Shown: positions 28,990 through 36,850 of the stretch, in pieces
How the letters are laid out: each line of letters begins with the position of its first letter
Position numbering within the stretch: position 1 is the first letter of the stretch
Assembly: GCF_003105155.1 (NCBI RefSeq)
Contig: NZ_QETK01000006.1
Location: 62,001 to 126,000 of the forward strand
DNA from: Pseudomonas sp. SDI
Lineage (GTDB): Bacteria > Pseudomonadota > Gammaproteobacteria > Pseudomonadales > Pseudomonadaceae
Length of the DNA stretch: 64,000 nucleotides
Reading direction: 5' to 3'
The notes under the pieces: model-generated
Told to the model about the DNA's origin: nothing
Databases searched by the model: none
The model's input: only the letters and a program-made list of their open reading frames with translations
Made by a program: the position numbers and the translations under genes

Positions 28990-29529
28990 ATGCTTGCCTG
29001 GATCAAAATGCTCCGCAGCCAGCCGCTTGCGCTCCAGCTACGAATCCTGCGCTGGTTCGGGGTGATCATGGCCGTGATGACCCTGATCCCGGTCCTATGC
29101 TGGCAAAGCCCACCAACCCCAGCGGCAAACACCGGTGTGACCTTGCTCGGCAAAGTCACTGGTGGCCCCAGTGAATGGAAGACCGACCGCTCCATGGTTT
29201 CCTTCACCATCAAATACCCGTTGCCCGGCAAGCGCCTGTATCACACCTCGGGTATCTATACCTTCAAGAGCAACTACGCCGCCTCCGGCATTGCGCTGCA
29301 TTCGCCGGTCTATGTAACGATCGACGAGGGCACTGAACGGCCGGTGGTGCGTGAAGTATTCACCCCGCAAGGCTATGTGCTGCATACCCCGGCAATCAAG
29401 GCCCACACCGTTGCCGTAAGCAATCAGCACGGCCTGATGATGGCGATCGTCCTGGTGTGCCTGTCCCTGGCCAGTTTCATCTCCAGTGGCGTGGTCTGGC
29501 TGCGCCAGCGCAAGCCGCAGACAGCCTGA
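28990..29529 (+). CDS. Two-span membrane protein of unknown function in the tailocin accessory slot
   Basis: 179 residues, not recognised. One transmembrane helix lies near residues 23-42 (WFGVIMAVMTLIPVLCW) and a second near 148-170 (GLMMAIVLVCLSLASFISSG), with about 100 mostly polar residues between them that should face the periplasm, and a basic tail. ATG 28990 was chosen because the frame before it runs through REP sequence. It ends at a strong terminator and has its own spacing upstream, so it may be an independent unit. A role in immunity or stress is possible but has no sequence support. Confidence 0.7.
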   Translation: MLAWIKMLRSQPLALQLRILRWFGVIMAVMTLIPVLCWQSPPTPAANTGVTLLGKVTGGPSEWKTDRSMVSFTIKYPLPGKRLYHTSGIYTFKSNYAASGIALHSPVYVTIDEGTERPVVREVFTPQGYVLHTPAIKAHTVAVSNQHGLMMAIVLVCLSLASFISSGVVWLRQRKPQTA

Positions 29530-29546
29530 ACACCGTATCCACCTAG

Positions 29547-29571
29547 AACCCGCCTGCGGCGGGTTTTTTTT
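29547..29571 (+). terminator. Strong intrinsic terminator before the tail genes
   Basis: Stem AACCCGCC / GGCGGGTT with 3-nt loop and an eight-T run. It stands between the accessory segment and the tail operon. Confidence 0.88.
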
Positions 29572-29614
29572 CGCCCTGAATAGACCGCAAGGCACCCTTG
29601 CATGGGAGAACGTC

Positions 29615-30133
29615 GTGATTGAACTGACCCAGTTGCACGCGGCCGTCAGTGCCACCCTCAAGGCCGGCATGCCGCAGTTGGCAACCGTCGAAGCCCTTGC
29701 CAGCCCGGCTGCGGACATCCCACTGCCGGCACTGCTGCACGGCCTGAGCGGCCTGCAGTCGGGCCGTGACGCTGGCGATGGACGTTGCGCGGTACTGGCC
29801 ACCTTTGTCGCTCGACTACTGGTCGGTGCCGATGCCACCCAGGCGTCAATGCAGGCCGCGACACTGGCGGCGCAACTGACCGTGCTGCTGCGCAAGCAGT
29901 TCTGGGGCCTGGGCTTTGTCGAGGCCAGCGCCAACGTCCAGGCCAGCGCCGTCGTTAGCGTCGAACCCAGCCCCTATGTGGCCTGGCAAGTGCAGTGGCA
30001 GCAGCCGCTGTACCTCGGCGAAGCGCAATGGCCATGGCCGGACGAGCCGCCGGGGTCGCTGCTGGTCGGCCTCAGCCCCGACACCGGTGCCGGCCATGAG
30101 GCCGACTATCACAAGCCGGAGGACCTCGTATGA
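29615..30133 (+). CDS. Tailocin protein of unknown function preceding gpV (PA0615-like position)
   Basis: 172 residues from GTG 29615 (GGGAGA upstream). It is Ala/Leu-rich in its first two thirds, then has a segment [21 protein letters not shown]. It occupies the same slot as PA0615, between holin and gpV, in R2 pyocin. Its stop overlaps the gpV start (ATGA). From position it could be a tail-completion or baseplate-associated protein; no motif was recognised. Confidence 0.75.
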   Translation: MIELTQLHAAVSATLKAGMPQLATVEALASPAADIPLPALLHGLSGLQSGRDAGDGRCAVLATFVARLLVGADATQASMQAATLAAQLTVLLRKQFWGLGFVEASANVQASAVVSVEPSPYVAWQVQWQQPLYLGEAQWPWPDEPPGSLLVGLSPDTGAGHEADYHKPEDLV

Positions 30134-30690
30134 ACTACGCCAGCGCTGCCCACGACCGCATGCTTGCCGCGCTGCTGATTCCTTGCCGGGTGGTCGGCGT
30201 CGACCTTGCCGCAGCCCGCGTCCGCGTCAGCGATGGCGCCGGCTGGACCAGTGCCTGGGTGCGCTGGCATAGCCAGGCGGCCGGTCAGGCCCGGCACTGG
30301 CGCTCGCCAACGTTGGGCGAGCAGGGCGTGCTGCTCAGCCCCAGCGGCGAGCCGGCCCAGGGCACCTTCGTTACCGGCCTGTATGGCAACGCCGGCGCCG
30401 CCCCGGACAACCGCGACCATGTCGAAACCTGGCGCTTCGCCGATGGCGGCTCGCTGGTCTACGACTGGCAGGCGCGCAGCTACAGCATCGAGTTACCGAG
30501 CGGCACCGTTAGCATCAAGGTCGGCGCCAGTTCGGCAGTGCTCACCGACAGCGCCATCAGCGCCAACGCCGCCAGCATCAGCCTGACCGGTGCGGTGCAG
30601 ATCGACGGCAACCTGCGCGTCAGCGGCGATATCAATGGCGGCGGCAAGATTATCGACACCGCCGGCAACACGCCGAACCACAAGCACTGA
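30130..30690 (+). CDS. Baseplate assembly protein V (tail spike, P2 gpV-like)
   Basis: 186 residues. The N-terminal OB-like part has [24 protein letters not shown]. The C-terminal beta-helix region ([32 protein letters not shown]) ends in GNTPNHKH, the HxH iron-binding apex motif of P2-type membrane-piercing spikes. It forms the central spike under the tube. Confidence 0.92.
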   Translation: MNYASAAHDRMLAALLIPCRVVGVDLAAARVRVSDGAGWTSAWVRWHSQAAGQARHWRSPTLGEQGVLLSPSGEPAQGTFVTGLYGNAGAAPDNRDHVETWRFADGGSLVYDWQARSYSIELPSGTVSIKVGASSAVLTDSAISANAASISLTGAVQIDGNLRVSGDINGGGKIIDTAGNTPNHKH

Positions 30691-30693
30691 CCA

Positions 30694-30717
30694 GGCTCAC
30701 CACGGTGGGCCTTTTTT
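30694..30717 (+). terminator. Intrinsic terminator between gpV and gpW
   Basis: Eight-base stem GGCTCACC / GGTGGGCC (one G-T pair) with a very short loop and six T, immediately after the gpV stop and inside what should be one operon. Confidence 0.7.
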
Positions 30718-30759
30718 CTGCCAGGACGCCTCCTGGCCATCACCACAAGGAGTAACGCG

Positions 30760-31086
30760 ATGATCGGAGTGGATCGCCGCAGCGGCTTGCCGCTATCCGG
30801 CATCTCCCATCTGCGCCAGTCCATCGAGGACATTCTGGCCACGCCGCTGGGCAGTCGGCGCATGCGCCCGGAGTACGGCAGCAGCCTGCGCCGCTTCGTC
30901 GACCTACCGGTCAACGATGGCTGGAAGAGCGCCGTGCAGGCCGAGGTGGCGCGCTCGCTGTCACGCTGGGAGCCGCGTCTGAAACTGGAGCGGGTACGGG
31001 TGACGGCGGTAGTCGGAGGACAAATTACCCTGCAGCTCACCGGGCAGTACCTGGGTGACCGGCAGATCGTCGAGGTGACGGCATGA
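30760..31086 (+). CDS. Baseplate assembly protein W (gp25-like)
   Basis: 108 residues, T4 gp25/P2 gpW family. The motif ILATPLGSRRMRPEYGSSL is diagnostic. It joins sheath initiation to the baseplate wedge. ATGA overlap with gpJ. Confidence 0.92.
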   Translation: MIGVDRRSGLPLSGISHLRQSIEDILATPLGSRRMRPEYGSSLRRFVDLPVNDGWKSAVQAEVARSLSRWEPRLKLERVRVTAVVGGQITLQLTGQYLGDRQIVEVTA

Positions 31087-31964
31087 GTATCGTTGATCTA
31101 TCGGCGCTACCCGCGCCGCAATTACTGGAAGACCTCGACTTCGAGGCCCTGTACGAGCAGGACCTGGCAGCCTTCCGTGCGCACATGGGCGATAACTGGA
31201 ACGCGGCCCTGGAGAGCGACCCTATCAGCAAGTTGCTGGAAGTTGGCGCTTACCGCAAGCTGCTGAACCGGGCGCGGGTCAACGACGCGGTCAAGGCCTT
31301 GCTGCTGGCCTATGCGCAAGGCAGCGACCTCGACCAGTTGGCGGCCAACGTACAGCTTAAGCGTCTGGTGGTACAAGCGGCGGACCCTGCTGCCGTGCCA
31401 CCGCTGCAACCGCTGCTGGAAGAGGACGACGCCCTGCGTGAGCGGGTCCAACTGGTGTACGAAGGCTTGACCACGGCGGGACCGCGCAACAGCTACATCC
31501 TGCATGCACGCAATGCTTCAGGGCAGGTCGCCGATGCGACCGCCGAGAGTCCGTCGCCAGCGGTGGTCAATGTGACCGTTCTGAGCATGGACGCTAATGG
31601 CGTCGCGAGCCCTGAACTGCTCGCGGAAGTCGCGGCCTATCTGAATGACGAAAACATCCGCCCGGTGGCCGACCGGCTGATCGTACAGCGCGCCGAAGTA
31701 GTGCCCTACCGCATCGATGCCACGTTGTACATGAACGGCAACGGCCCGGAAAACGAAGCGACGCTGCTGGAATGCCAGCGCCGTCTGCAAGCCTGGATTA
31801 ATCCACGGCGGCGGCTTGGCGTGGAGGTGGCGCGCTCGGCGATCGATGCCCAGTTGCACATTGCCGGGGTCAGCCGGGTCGAGCTGCCGGGCTGGAGCGA
31901 CATTCGCCCGGGGAAATCGCAGGCCGCGTGGTGTACGGGCATCTCCGTGACCCGTGGAGGCTGA
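31083..31964 (+). CDS. Baseplate protein J
   Basis: 293 residues, P2 gpJ family (wedge component, T4 gp6-like). Conserved features include ALLLAYAQGSDLDQLA near residue 75, the GPRNSYILHAR segment and GVEVARSAIDAQLHIAGV near the C-terminus. Overlaps gpW by 4 nt; gpI begins 1 nt after its stop. Confidence 0.92.
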   Translation: MSIVDLSALPAPQLLEDLDFEALYEQDLAAFRAHMGDNWNAALESDPISKLLEVGAYRKLLNRARVNDAVKALLLAYAQGSDLDQLAANVQLKRLVVQAADPAAVPPLQPLLEEDDALRERVQLVYEGLTTAGPRNSYILHARNASGQVADATAESPSPAVVNVTVLSMDANGVASPELLAEVAAYLNDENIRPVADRLIVQRAEVVPYRIDATLYMNGNGPENEATLLECQRRLQAWINPRRRLGVEVARSAIDAQLHIAGVSRVELPGWSDIRPGKSQAAWCTGISVTRGG

Positions 31965-31965
31965 G

Positions 31966-32577
31966 ATGAAAAGTTTCCTCCCGCTCAACCGCACACCGCT
32001 GGAACGCGCACTCGAAGTGGCCGCCGAGGACCCGCTCGAAGTGGCCTTGCGGGCCCTCTACAACCCTGACACCTGCCCGGTACATCTGCTTCACCAGCTG
32101 GCCTGGGCCTGGTCGGTGGACCGCTGGGACGACAGCTGGCCCGAGGCGATCAAACGTTCGGTGATTCGCTCTTCCTTTGGTGTGCATGCACGCAAGGGAA
32201 CTATTGGTGCGCTGCGCCAAGTAGTGGAGCCATTCGGTTATTTGATTGATGTCGTGGAGTGGTTTCAGACCGAACCCCAAGGCGTTGCTGGCACCTTCTC
32301 ACTGAAAATCGGTGTATCCGAAACCGGTATCACGGAGGACGTCTACCGTGAGTTGTCCTGGCTGATTGATGACGCTAAGCCAGTGACACGACATATGACT
32401 CAGTTGGATATCAGTCTGGAAACCCGGCTGGGCGCCTATCAGGCGGTTGCTGTATGCGATGGTGACGTGCTGGAGGTCTACCCCTGGGAGTCTGCGGATA
32501 TCGAGATTTATCTGGCCGGGCACCATGCGCTCGCCGACCACACTACCGACATTCTGGATGTCTATTTAAATGGCTAA
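31966..32577 (+). CDS. Tail protein I (baseplate, P2 gpI-like)
   Basis: 203 residues from ATG 31966. The N-terminal block LLHQLAWAWSVDRWD is the gpI signature; it links the wedge to the fibre. The 3' third has a more AT-rich style than the 5' part, marking the start of the fibre cassette. It overlaps the fibre gene by 8 nt. Confidence 0.9.
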   Translation: MKSFLPLNRTPLERALEVAAEDPLEVALRALYNPDTCPVHLLHQLAWAWSVDRWDDSWPEAIKRSVIRSSFGVHARKGTIGALRQVVEPFGYLIDVVEWFQTEPQGVAGTFSLKIGVSETGITEDVYRELSWLIDDAKPVTRHMTQLDISLETRLGAYQAVAVCDGDVLEVYPWESADIEIYLAGHHALADHTTDILDVYLNG

Positions 32578-34168
32578 CTTAACGACGCAGTTCGGCGGCT
32601 TCCTGACCACTATCGGGGTTGCGCGCCAAACCAATGCCAACGCATTGGGTATTCCCTGGAAAATTTCGCACATGCTGATCGGCGATGCCGGAGGCGATCC
32701 TGCGCAGTTTCCAGACCCCACGCCAAGCCCCTCGCAAGCGGCATTGGTGCGTAGGGTTTACCGCGCACCGCTAAACAGTTTGTACAAGTCGCCCCAGGAC
32801 CCTGGTGTATTGGTCGCAGAGCTGATCTTGCCGCCGGATATCGGCGGCTGGTGGATGCGGGAGCTGGCATTGGAAGATGCCGATGGTAACTTTGTTGCTG
32901 TCGCCAAACCCGCGCCGAGCTACAAACCTTTATTGACCCAAGGCTCAGGGCGCACTCAAACCGTGCGCATGCACGTTGTCTTCGGCAATGTTGCCAACGT
33001 TGCGTTGAAGATTGACCCGGCAGTCGTCACCGCCTCTCGGGAATGGGTGGATCTGCGGATTGCCGAGGAACTGGCGAAGCTCGATGCCAAGACCTCATGC
33101 CGCTACGCGACCAAGGCTGCAATCAACCTTTCAGGGCTGGCTGTACAGGCCGGTGCTGACTGGGTAGCACCGCTTGCGGCTGGTGACCGGATTCTGGTCA
33201 AAAACCAGACCCAGGCGGCCCTAAATGGTATCTATGTCGCGTCTGCCGGCGCCTGGTTGCGCTCTACTGATGCCGATAGCTCGGCCAAGGTAACAGCTGG
33301 CCTTACGGTATCGGTTGAAACCGGCGTAACCCAGGCTGACACCATCTGGCAACTGGTGACCGATGACCCGATTGTACTGGGGGGCACCGCATTGACCTTC
33401 ATGGACATCACCAATGGCCTTGCTCGGCTTTTGTCGCCTGCCTTCGCCGGGGTCCCCACTGCCCCCGCTCCCACTCAGTTCGATGCTTCACTGCGTCTTG
33501 CCACTACCGGCTATGTAACACAGGTGGGACAGCGGTATTCAACCTCGGCCTCCATCAGCGGGGCGACTGCACTGAGCGCTTCGGCGATTGGCGGTATCAC
33601 CTTCTGTGGGGGCACGCAGTCTTCCTATGTGGTGACCCTACCAGAGTTCGGTGCTTCGACGCGTGGTGGGCTGGTAACGCTGGCGGGCAACTCCGAAGCC
33701 CTGGTGACCGTTGCCGCTCCGGCTGGTGCCTCGTTGACGTTGACGAGTGGCGGAGTGTTGTTGAACCCAGTACTCGAGCGGGATGAAACAGCGGTTTTCA
33801 TGCAGACCTCCGGCATCGAATGGCGTCTGGTCGGCGGTACGCTGGCGCTCAAGTACAGCACCCAGTTCTCTGCTTCGCTCGGTGCCACCGGGTGGAAGCG
33901 TGAGCCAAGCGGCTTCATTGAACAATGGGGTGTGGTAACGATCGAGGACAACATCCAGATGACCATTACCTTACCTATCGCCTTCAACACGGCAGTTTTC
34001 GGCGTGATGGCGACAACCCAGAACGCAGGTTTGCTGGGCGGGGATCAGTTCATGACCGTAGGGGCCAAGAAGAATGGCGCTTCACTTTCAACCATCCTGA
34101 TCGACGCGAACACCGGACCTTCCCGATCTTTGGCACAGACCCTCTTCTGGAGGGCGTATGGCAAGTGA
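32570..34168 (+). CDS. Tailocin tail fibre (receptor-binding protein)
   Basis: 532 residues. The N-terminal ~150 residues are a P2 gpH-type baseplate-attachment domain (IGVARQTNANALG, PPDIGGWWMRELALEDADGN). A middle region TKAAINLSGL... resembles a repeated beta shaft. The C-terminal tip has WKREPSGFIEQWG and ends in FWRAYGK, as in pyocin and phage fibres with a knob binding LPS. This protein sets the killing spectrum. It is less GC-rich than neighbouring genes, suggesting exchange. It overlaps its chaperone gene by 11 nt. Confidence 0.92.
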   Translation: MANLTTQFGGFLTTIGVARQTNANALGIPWKISHMLIGDAGGDPAQFPDPTPSPSQAALVRRVYRAPLNSLYKSPQDPGVLVAELILPPDIGGWWMRELALEDADGNFVAVAKPAPSYKPLLTQGSGRTQTVRMHVVFGNVANVALKIDPAVVTASREWVDLRIAEELAKLDAKTSCRYATKAAINLSGLAVQAGADWVAPLAAGDRILVKNQTQAALNGIYVASAGAWLRSTDADSSAKVTAGLTVSVETGVTQADTIWQLVTDDPIVLGGTALTFMDITNGLARLLSPAFAGVPTAPAPTQFDASLRLATTGYVTQVGQRYSTSASISGATALSASAIGGITFCGGTQSSYVVTLPEFGASTRGGLVTLAGNSEALVTVAAPAGASLTLTSGGVLLNPVLERDETAVFMQTSGIEWRLVGGTLALKYSTQFSASLGATGWKREPSGFIEQWGVVTIEDNIQMTITLPIAFNTAVFGVMATTQNAGLLGGDQFMTVGAKKNGASLSTILIDANTGPSRSLAQTLFWRAYGK

Positions 34169-34601
34169 AAACACGGTGCTGTACAGCGCCACACTAGGCG
34201 GTTTCTTCTCTCCGGGTGTGAGCGATAACGTACCTGCGGACGCGGTGAGCATCGCGCTTTCCGTTTACCTGGAGCTGCTCGGTGGCCAGGAAGCCGGGCT
34301 TGAAATCGTTCCCAGCGAACAGGGCATGCCGATGCTGCGTGCCCGGCTCGGCCCCAACAGGGCCCAACAGCAAGCAGTCGAGCGTTCGTGGCGCGACGAC
34401 GTTCTGCAGCACACCGACCGCAGCGTCGCACGGCACCGCGATGAAATCGACCTGGGGGCCATCAGCTCGCTGACTATCGTGCAGTTCGGCGAGCTGCTGG
34501 GATATCGCCAGGCACTCCGCGAGTGGCCGTTGTCTGCTGCTTTTCCTGACGCCAGCAAACGCCCTGTGGCCCCGGTGTGGCTAGCCTCGGTTACACCATG
34601 A
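34158..34601 (+). CDS. Tail fibre assembly chaperone
   Basis: 147 residues. By size, position and C-terminal part (ELLGYRQALREWPL, then FPDASKRPVAPVW) it matches the chaperones encoded after R-pyocin fibres, which are needed to fold or trimerise the matching fibre. It likely co-evolves with the upstream fibre as one cassette. Confidence 0.85.
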   Translation: MASENTVLYSATLGGFFSPGVSDNVPADAVSIALSVYLELLGGQEAGLEIVPSEQGMPMLRARLGPNRAQQQAVERSWRDDVLQHTDRSVARHRDEIDLGAISSLTIVQFGELLGYRQALREWPLSAAFPDASKRPVAPVWLASVTP

Positions 34602-34655
34602 CCTTGCGCCCGAGAGGGTGGTTCTTTTCCGCTGCGCCCGACGCAGCACATTCCC

Positions 34656-34684
34656 AAAGCCCCGCTGAAGCGGGGCTTTTATTT
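34656..34684 (+). terminator. Intrinsic terminator between fibre cassette and sheath gene
   Basis: Ten-base stem AAAGCCCCGC / GCGGGGCTTT with TGAA loop, then T-rich tract. It ends about 16 nt before the sheath ATG. Confidence 0.88.
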
Positions 34685-34699
34685 ATTGGAGCTTGAACA

Positions 34700-35869
34700 A
34701 TGACTAGCGGATTTTTCCATGGTGTTACGGTCACCAACGTCGACACCGGCGCCCGCACCATCGCCTTGCCGTCGTCCTCGATCATCGGCCTGGTCGACAC
34801 CTTTACCGAAGGCCCGACGGCAGCAGCCAAGGCCAACGAGCTGGTGCTGATCACCAGCGAGCGCGAAGCCATCGCCGCCTTCGGCGCCGGTTCGGCGATC
34901 ACCAAGGCCTGCCAGGCCATCTACACCCGGGCCAAGGCGGTGATCGTCGCCTGTGGTGTGGCCAAGCTTGAAGATGCCGCCGAGCAGACCTCGGCCATCA
35001 TCGGCAGTGTGCTCGCCGACGGCAAACGCACAGGCCTGCAAGCGCTGCTCGACGGTAAGAGCCGCTTCAACGCCCAACCGCGCCTGCTGGTGACGCCGAA
35101 ACACAGCGCCACCCAGGCCGTCGGTAGCGCCCTGGTAGCACTGGCCGACAAACTGCGCGGCGTGGCCATCATCGACGGCCCGAACAGCACCGACGAAGCG
35201 GCTCTGGCCTACGCGGAACACTTCGGCGCCAAACGTGCGTTCCTGGTTGATCCGGGGGTGCAGTACTGGGACACCACCGCGAACGCCACTGTCGACGCCC
35301 CGGCCTCGGCCTTCGTCGCCGGGCTGTTCGCCTGGACCGACCGCGAGTACGGCTTCTGGGCCTCGCCGTCGAACAAGGAGTTCGTCGGCATCACCGGCAC
35401 CACGCGCCCGATCGAGTTTCTCGACGGCGACGAAACCTGCCGCGCGAACCTGCTGAACAACGCCAACATCAGCACCATCATCCGCGACGACGGCTACCGC
35501 CTGTGGGGCAACCGGACTCTGAGCAGCGACCCGAAATGGGCCTTCGTCACCCGTGTGCGGACCATGGACATCGTCATGGACGCGATCCTCTACGGACACA
35601 AATGGGCGGTCGACCGCTCGATCACCGCCACCTACGTCAAGGATGTCACCGAAGGCCTCCAGGCGTTCATGCGCGACCTCAAGGCACAGGGCGCGATCAT
35701 CAACTTCGAAGTGTTCGCCGACACGGAACTGAACACGGCCAGCCAGCTGGAGCAGGGCAAGGTCTACTGGAACATTCGCTTCACCGACGTGCCGCCTGCG
35801 GAGAATCCGAATTTCCGCGTCGAAGTGACCAACCAATGGCTGACCGAAGTTCTCGATACCACCGCTTAA
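34700..35869 (+). CDS. Contractile tail sheath (P2 FI-like)
   Basis: 389 residues. The N-terminal FFHGVTVTNVDTGARTI and central ATPASAFVAGL-type segment are sheath signatures; the C-terminal handshake domain includes GAIINFEVFADTELNT and IRFTDVPPAENPNFRVEVTN. The sheath surrounds the tube and contracts on target binding. Confidence 0.95.
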   Translation: MTSGFFHGVTVTNVDTGARTIALPSSSIIGLVDTFTEGPTAAAKANELVLITSEREAIAAFGAGSAITKACQAIYTRAKAVIVACGVAKLEDAAEQTSAIIGSVLADGKRTGLQALLDGKSRFNAQPRLLVTPKHSATQAVGSALVALADKLRGVAIIDGPNSTDEAALAYAEHFGAKRAFLVDPGVQYWDTTANATVDAPASAFVAGLFAWTDREYGFWASPSNKEFVGITGTTRPIEFLDGDETCRANLLNNANISTIIRDDGYRLWGNRTLSSDPKWAFVTRVRTMDIVMDAILYGHKWAVDRSITATYVKDVTEGLQAFMRDLKAQGAIINFEVFADTELNTASQLEQGKVYWNIRFTDVPPAENPNFRVEVTNQWLTEVLDTTA

Positions 35870-35888
35870 CTCAAGGAGCACTACAACC

Positions 35889-36398
35889 ATGGCAATGATT
35901 CCCGAAACTCTGGCGAACCTGAACCTGTTCGTCGACGGCGTGAGCTTCCAGGGCGATGTCCCGAGTCTGACGCTGCCCAAGCTCACCCTGAAAATGGAAG
36001 AGCACCGTGCCGGCGGCATGGACATGCCGGTCGAGATGGACCAGGGCATGGAAAAACAGGAAGCCGGCTTCGTCACCACCGGCGTACGTCGCGAGTCGCT
36101 GAAGTTCTTCGGCCTGGCCGACGGCAGTGCCTTCAACGGCACCTTCCGGGGGGCCTTCAAAGGTCTCAAGGGCCAGATCACCCCGGTGATCGTGACCCTG
36201 CGCGGCGCCCTCAAGGAAGTCGACATGGGCGACTGGAAGCCCGGCGACAAGGCCGAGATCAAGCACAACGTGGCACTGACCTACTACAAGCTGGAAGTGG
36301 ATGGGCGCGCGGTCTATGAGATCGACCCACTGGGCATGAAACGCGTGATCAACGGCGTCGACCAGCTCGCCGCGCAACGTGCCGCCCTTGGCCTATAA
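35889..36398 (+). CDS. Tail tube protein (P2 FII-like)
   Basis: 169 residues. MAMIPETLANLNLFVDG at the N-terminus and LPKLTLKMEEHRAGGMDMP are typical of the P2 FII tube family. It forms the inner tube that is driven through the cell envelope. It lies 19 nt after the sheath gene with an AAGGAG ribosome-binding site. Confidence 0.95.
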   Translation: MAMIPETLANLNLFVDGVSFQGDVPSLTLPKLTLKMEEHRAGGMDMPVEMDQGMEKQEAGFVTTGVRRESLKFFGLADGSAFNGTFRGAFKGLKGQITPVIVTLRGALKEVDMGDWKPGDKAEIKHNVALTYYKLEVDGRAVYEIDPLGMKRVINGVDQLAAQRAALGL

Positions 36399-36407
36399 GG
36401 AGTGCCC

Positions 36408-36710
36408 ATGACCCCGTCCAACAATTCACCGAGCTGGCTCAGCGTCAGCGCCGAGCGCGTCGTGGTGCGGCTAACCAAGCCTGCCGAGGCCAATGGCCTA
36501 CAGGTCGACAGCCTGACGCTGCGGGCACCTACCGTGCGCGACATCCGTGTCGCCCAGGCGCAGGTCGACAGCGATGACGAGCAGCGCGAACTGAACCTGT
36601 TTGCCTCGCTGGCCGAGGTTGGCATCAAGGACCTCGAAGGCCTGTCGCTGAAGGACTATGGCCGCTTGCAGGCCGGGTATTTTCGCCTGGTGCAGGATGA
36701 CGAGGTTTGA
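36408..36710 (+). CDS. Tail assembly chaperone E (P2 gpE-like)
   Basis: 100 residues from ATG 36408 (AAGGAG upstream). It contains LTLRAPTVRDIRVAQAQ, the usual tail-assembly-chaperone segment, and sits between tube and tape measure. In phages such genes make a second product by ribosomal frameshifting into an overlapping frame; such a frame is present here (36697-36822). Confidence 0.88.
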   Translation: MTPSNNSPSWLSVSAERVVVRLTKPAEANGLQVDSLTLRAPTVRDIRVAQAQVDSDDEQRELNLFASLAEVGIKDLEGLSLKDYGRLQAGYFRLVQDDEV

Positions 36711-36822
36711 CCCGGTCTCGCAGAAGGCGGCAGCCAGGCGGCTCGCCCAGGAGCTGAACTTTTCCGCAGCCGAGATCATGAGTATGTCGTTCGGCGACAT
36801 GGTCTGGTGGCTCACGGGTTGA
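36697..36822 (+). CDS. E' frame: frameshift extension of the tail assembly chaperone
   Basis: 41 codons from ATG 36697; the frame is open back to 36652. The residues NFSAAEIMSMSFGDMVWWL resemble the C-terminal part of gpE+E' products. It lies in the +1 (equivalent to -2) frame relative to gene E and overlaps its end. No good ribosome-binding site precedes ATG 36697, which favours expression as a fusion by frameshifting in 36652-36710, for example at UUU-C (36681-36684). The mechanism is inference. Confidence 0.7.
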   Translation: MTRFDPVSQKAAARRLAQELNFSAAEIMSMSFGDMVWWLTG

Positions 36823-36850
36823 GCGCATGACGCGGCCAGAGGAGGACCTG

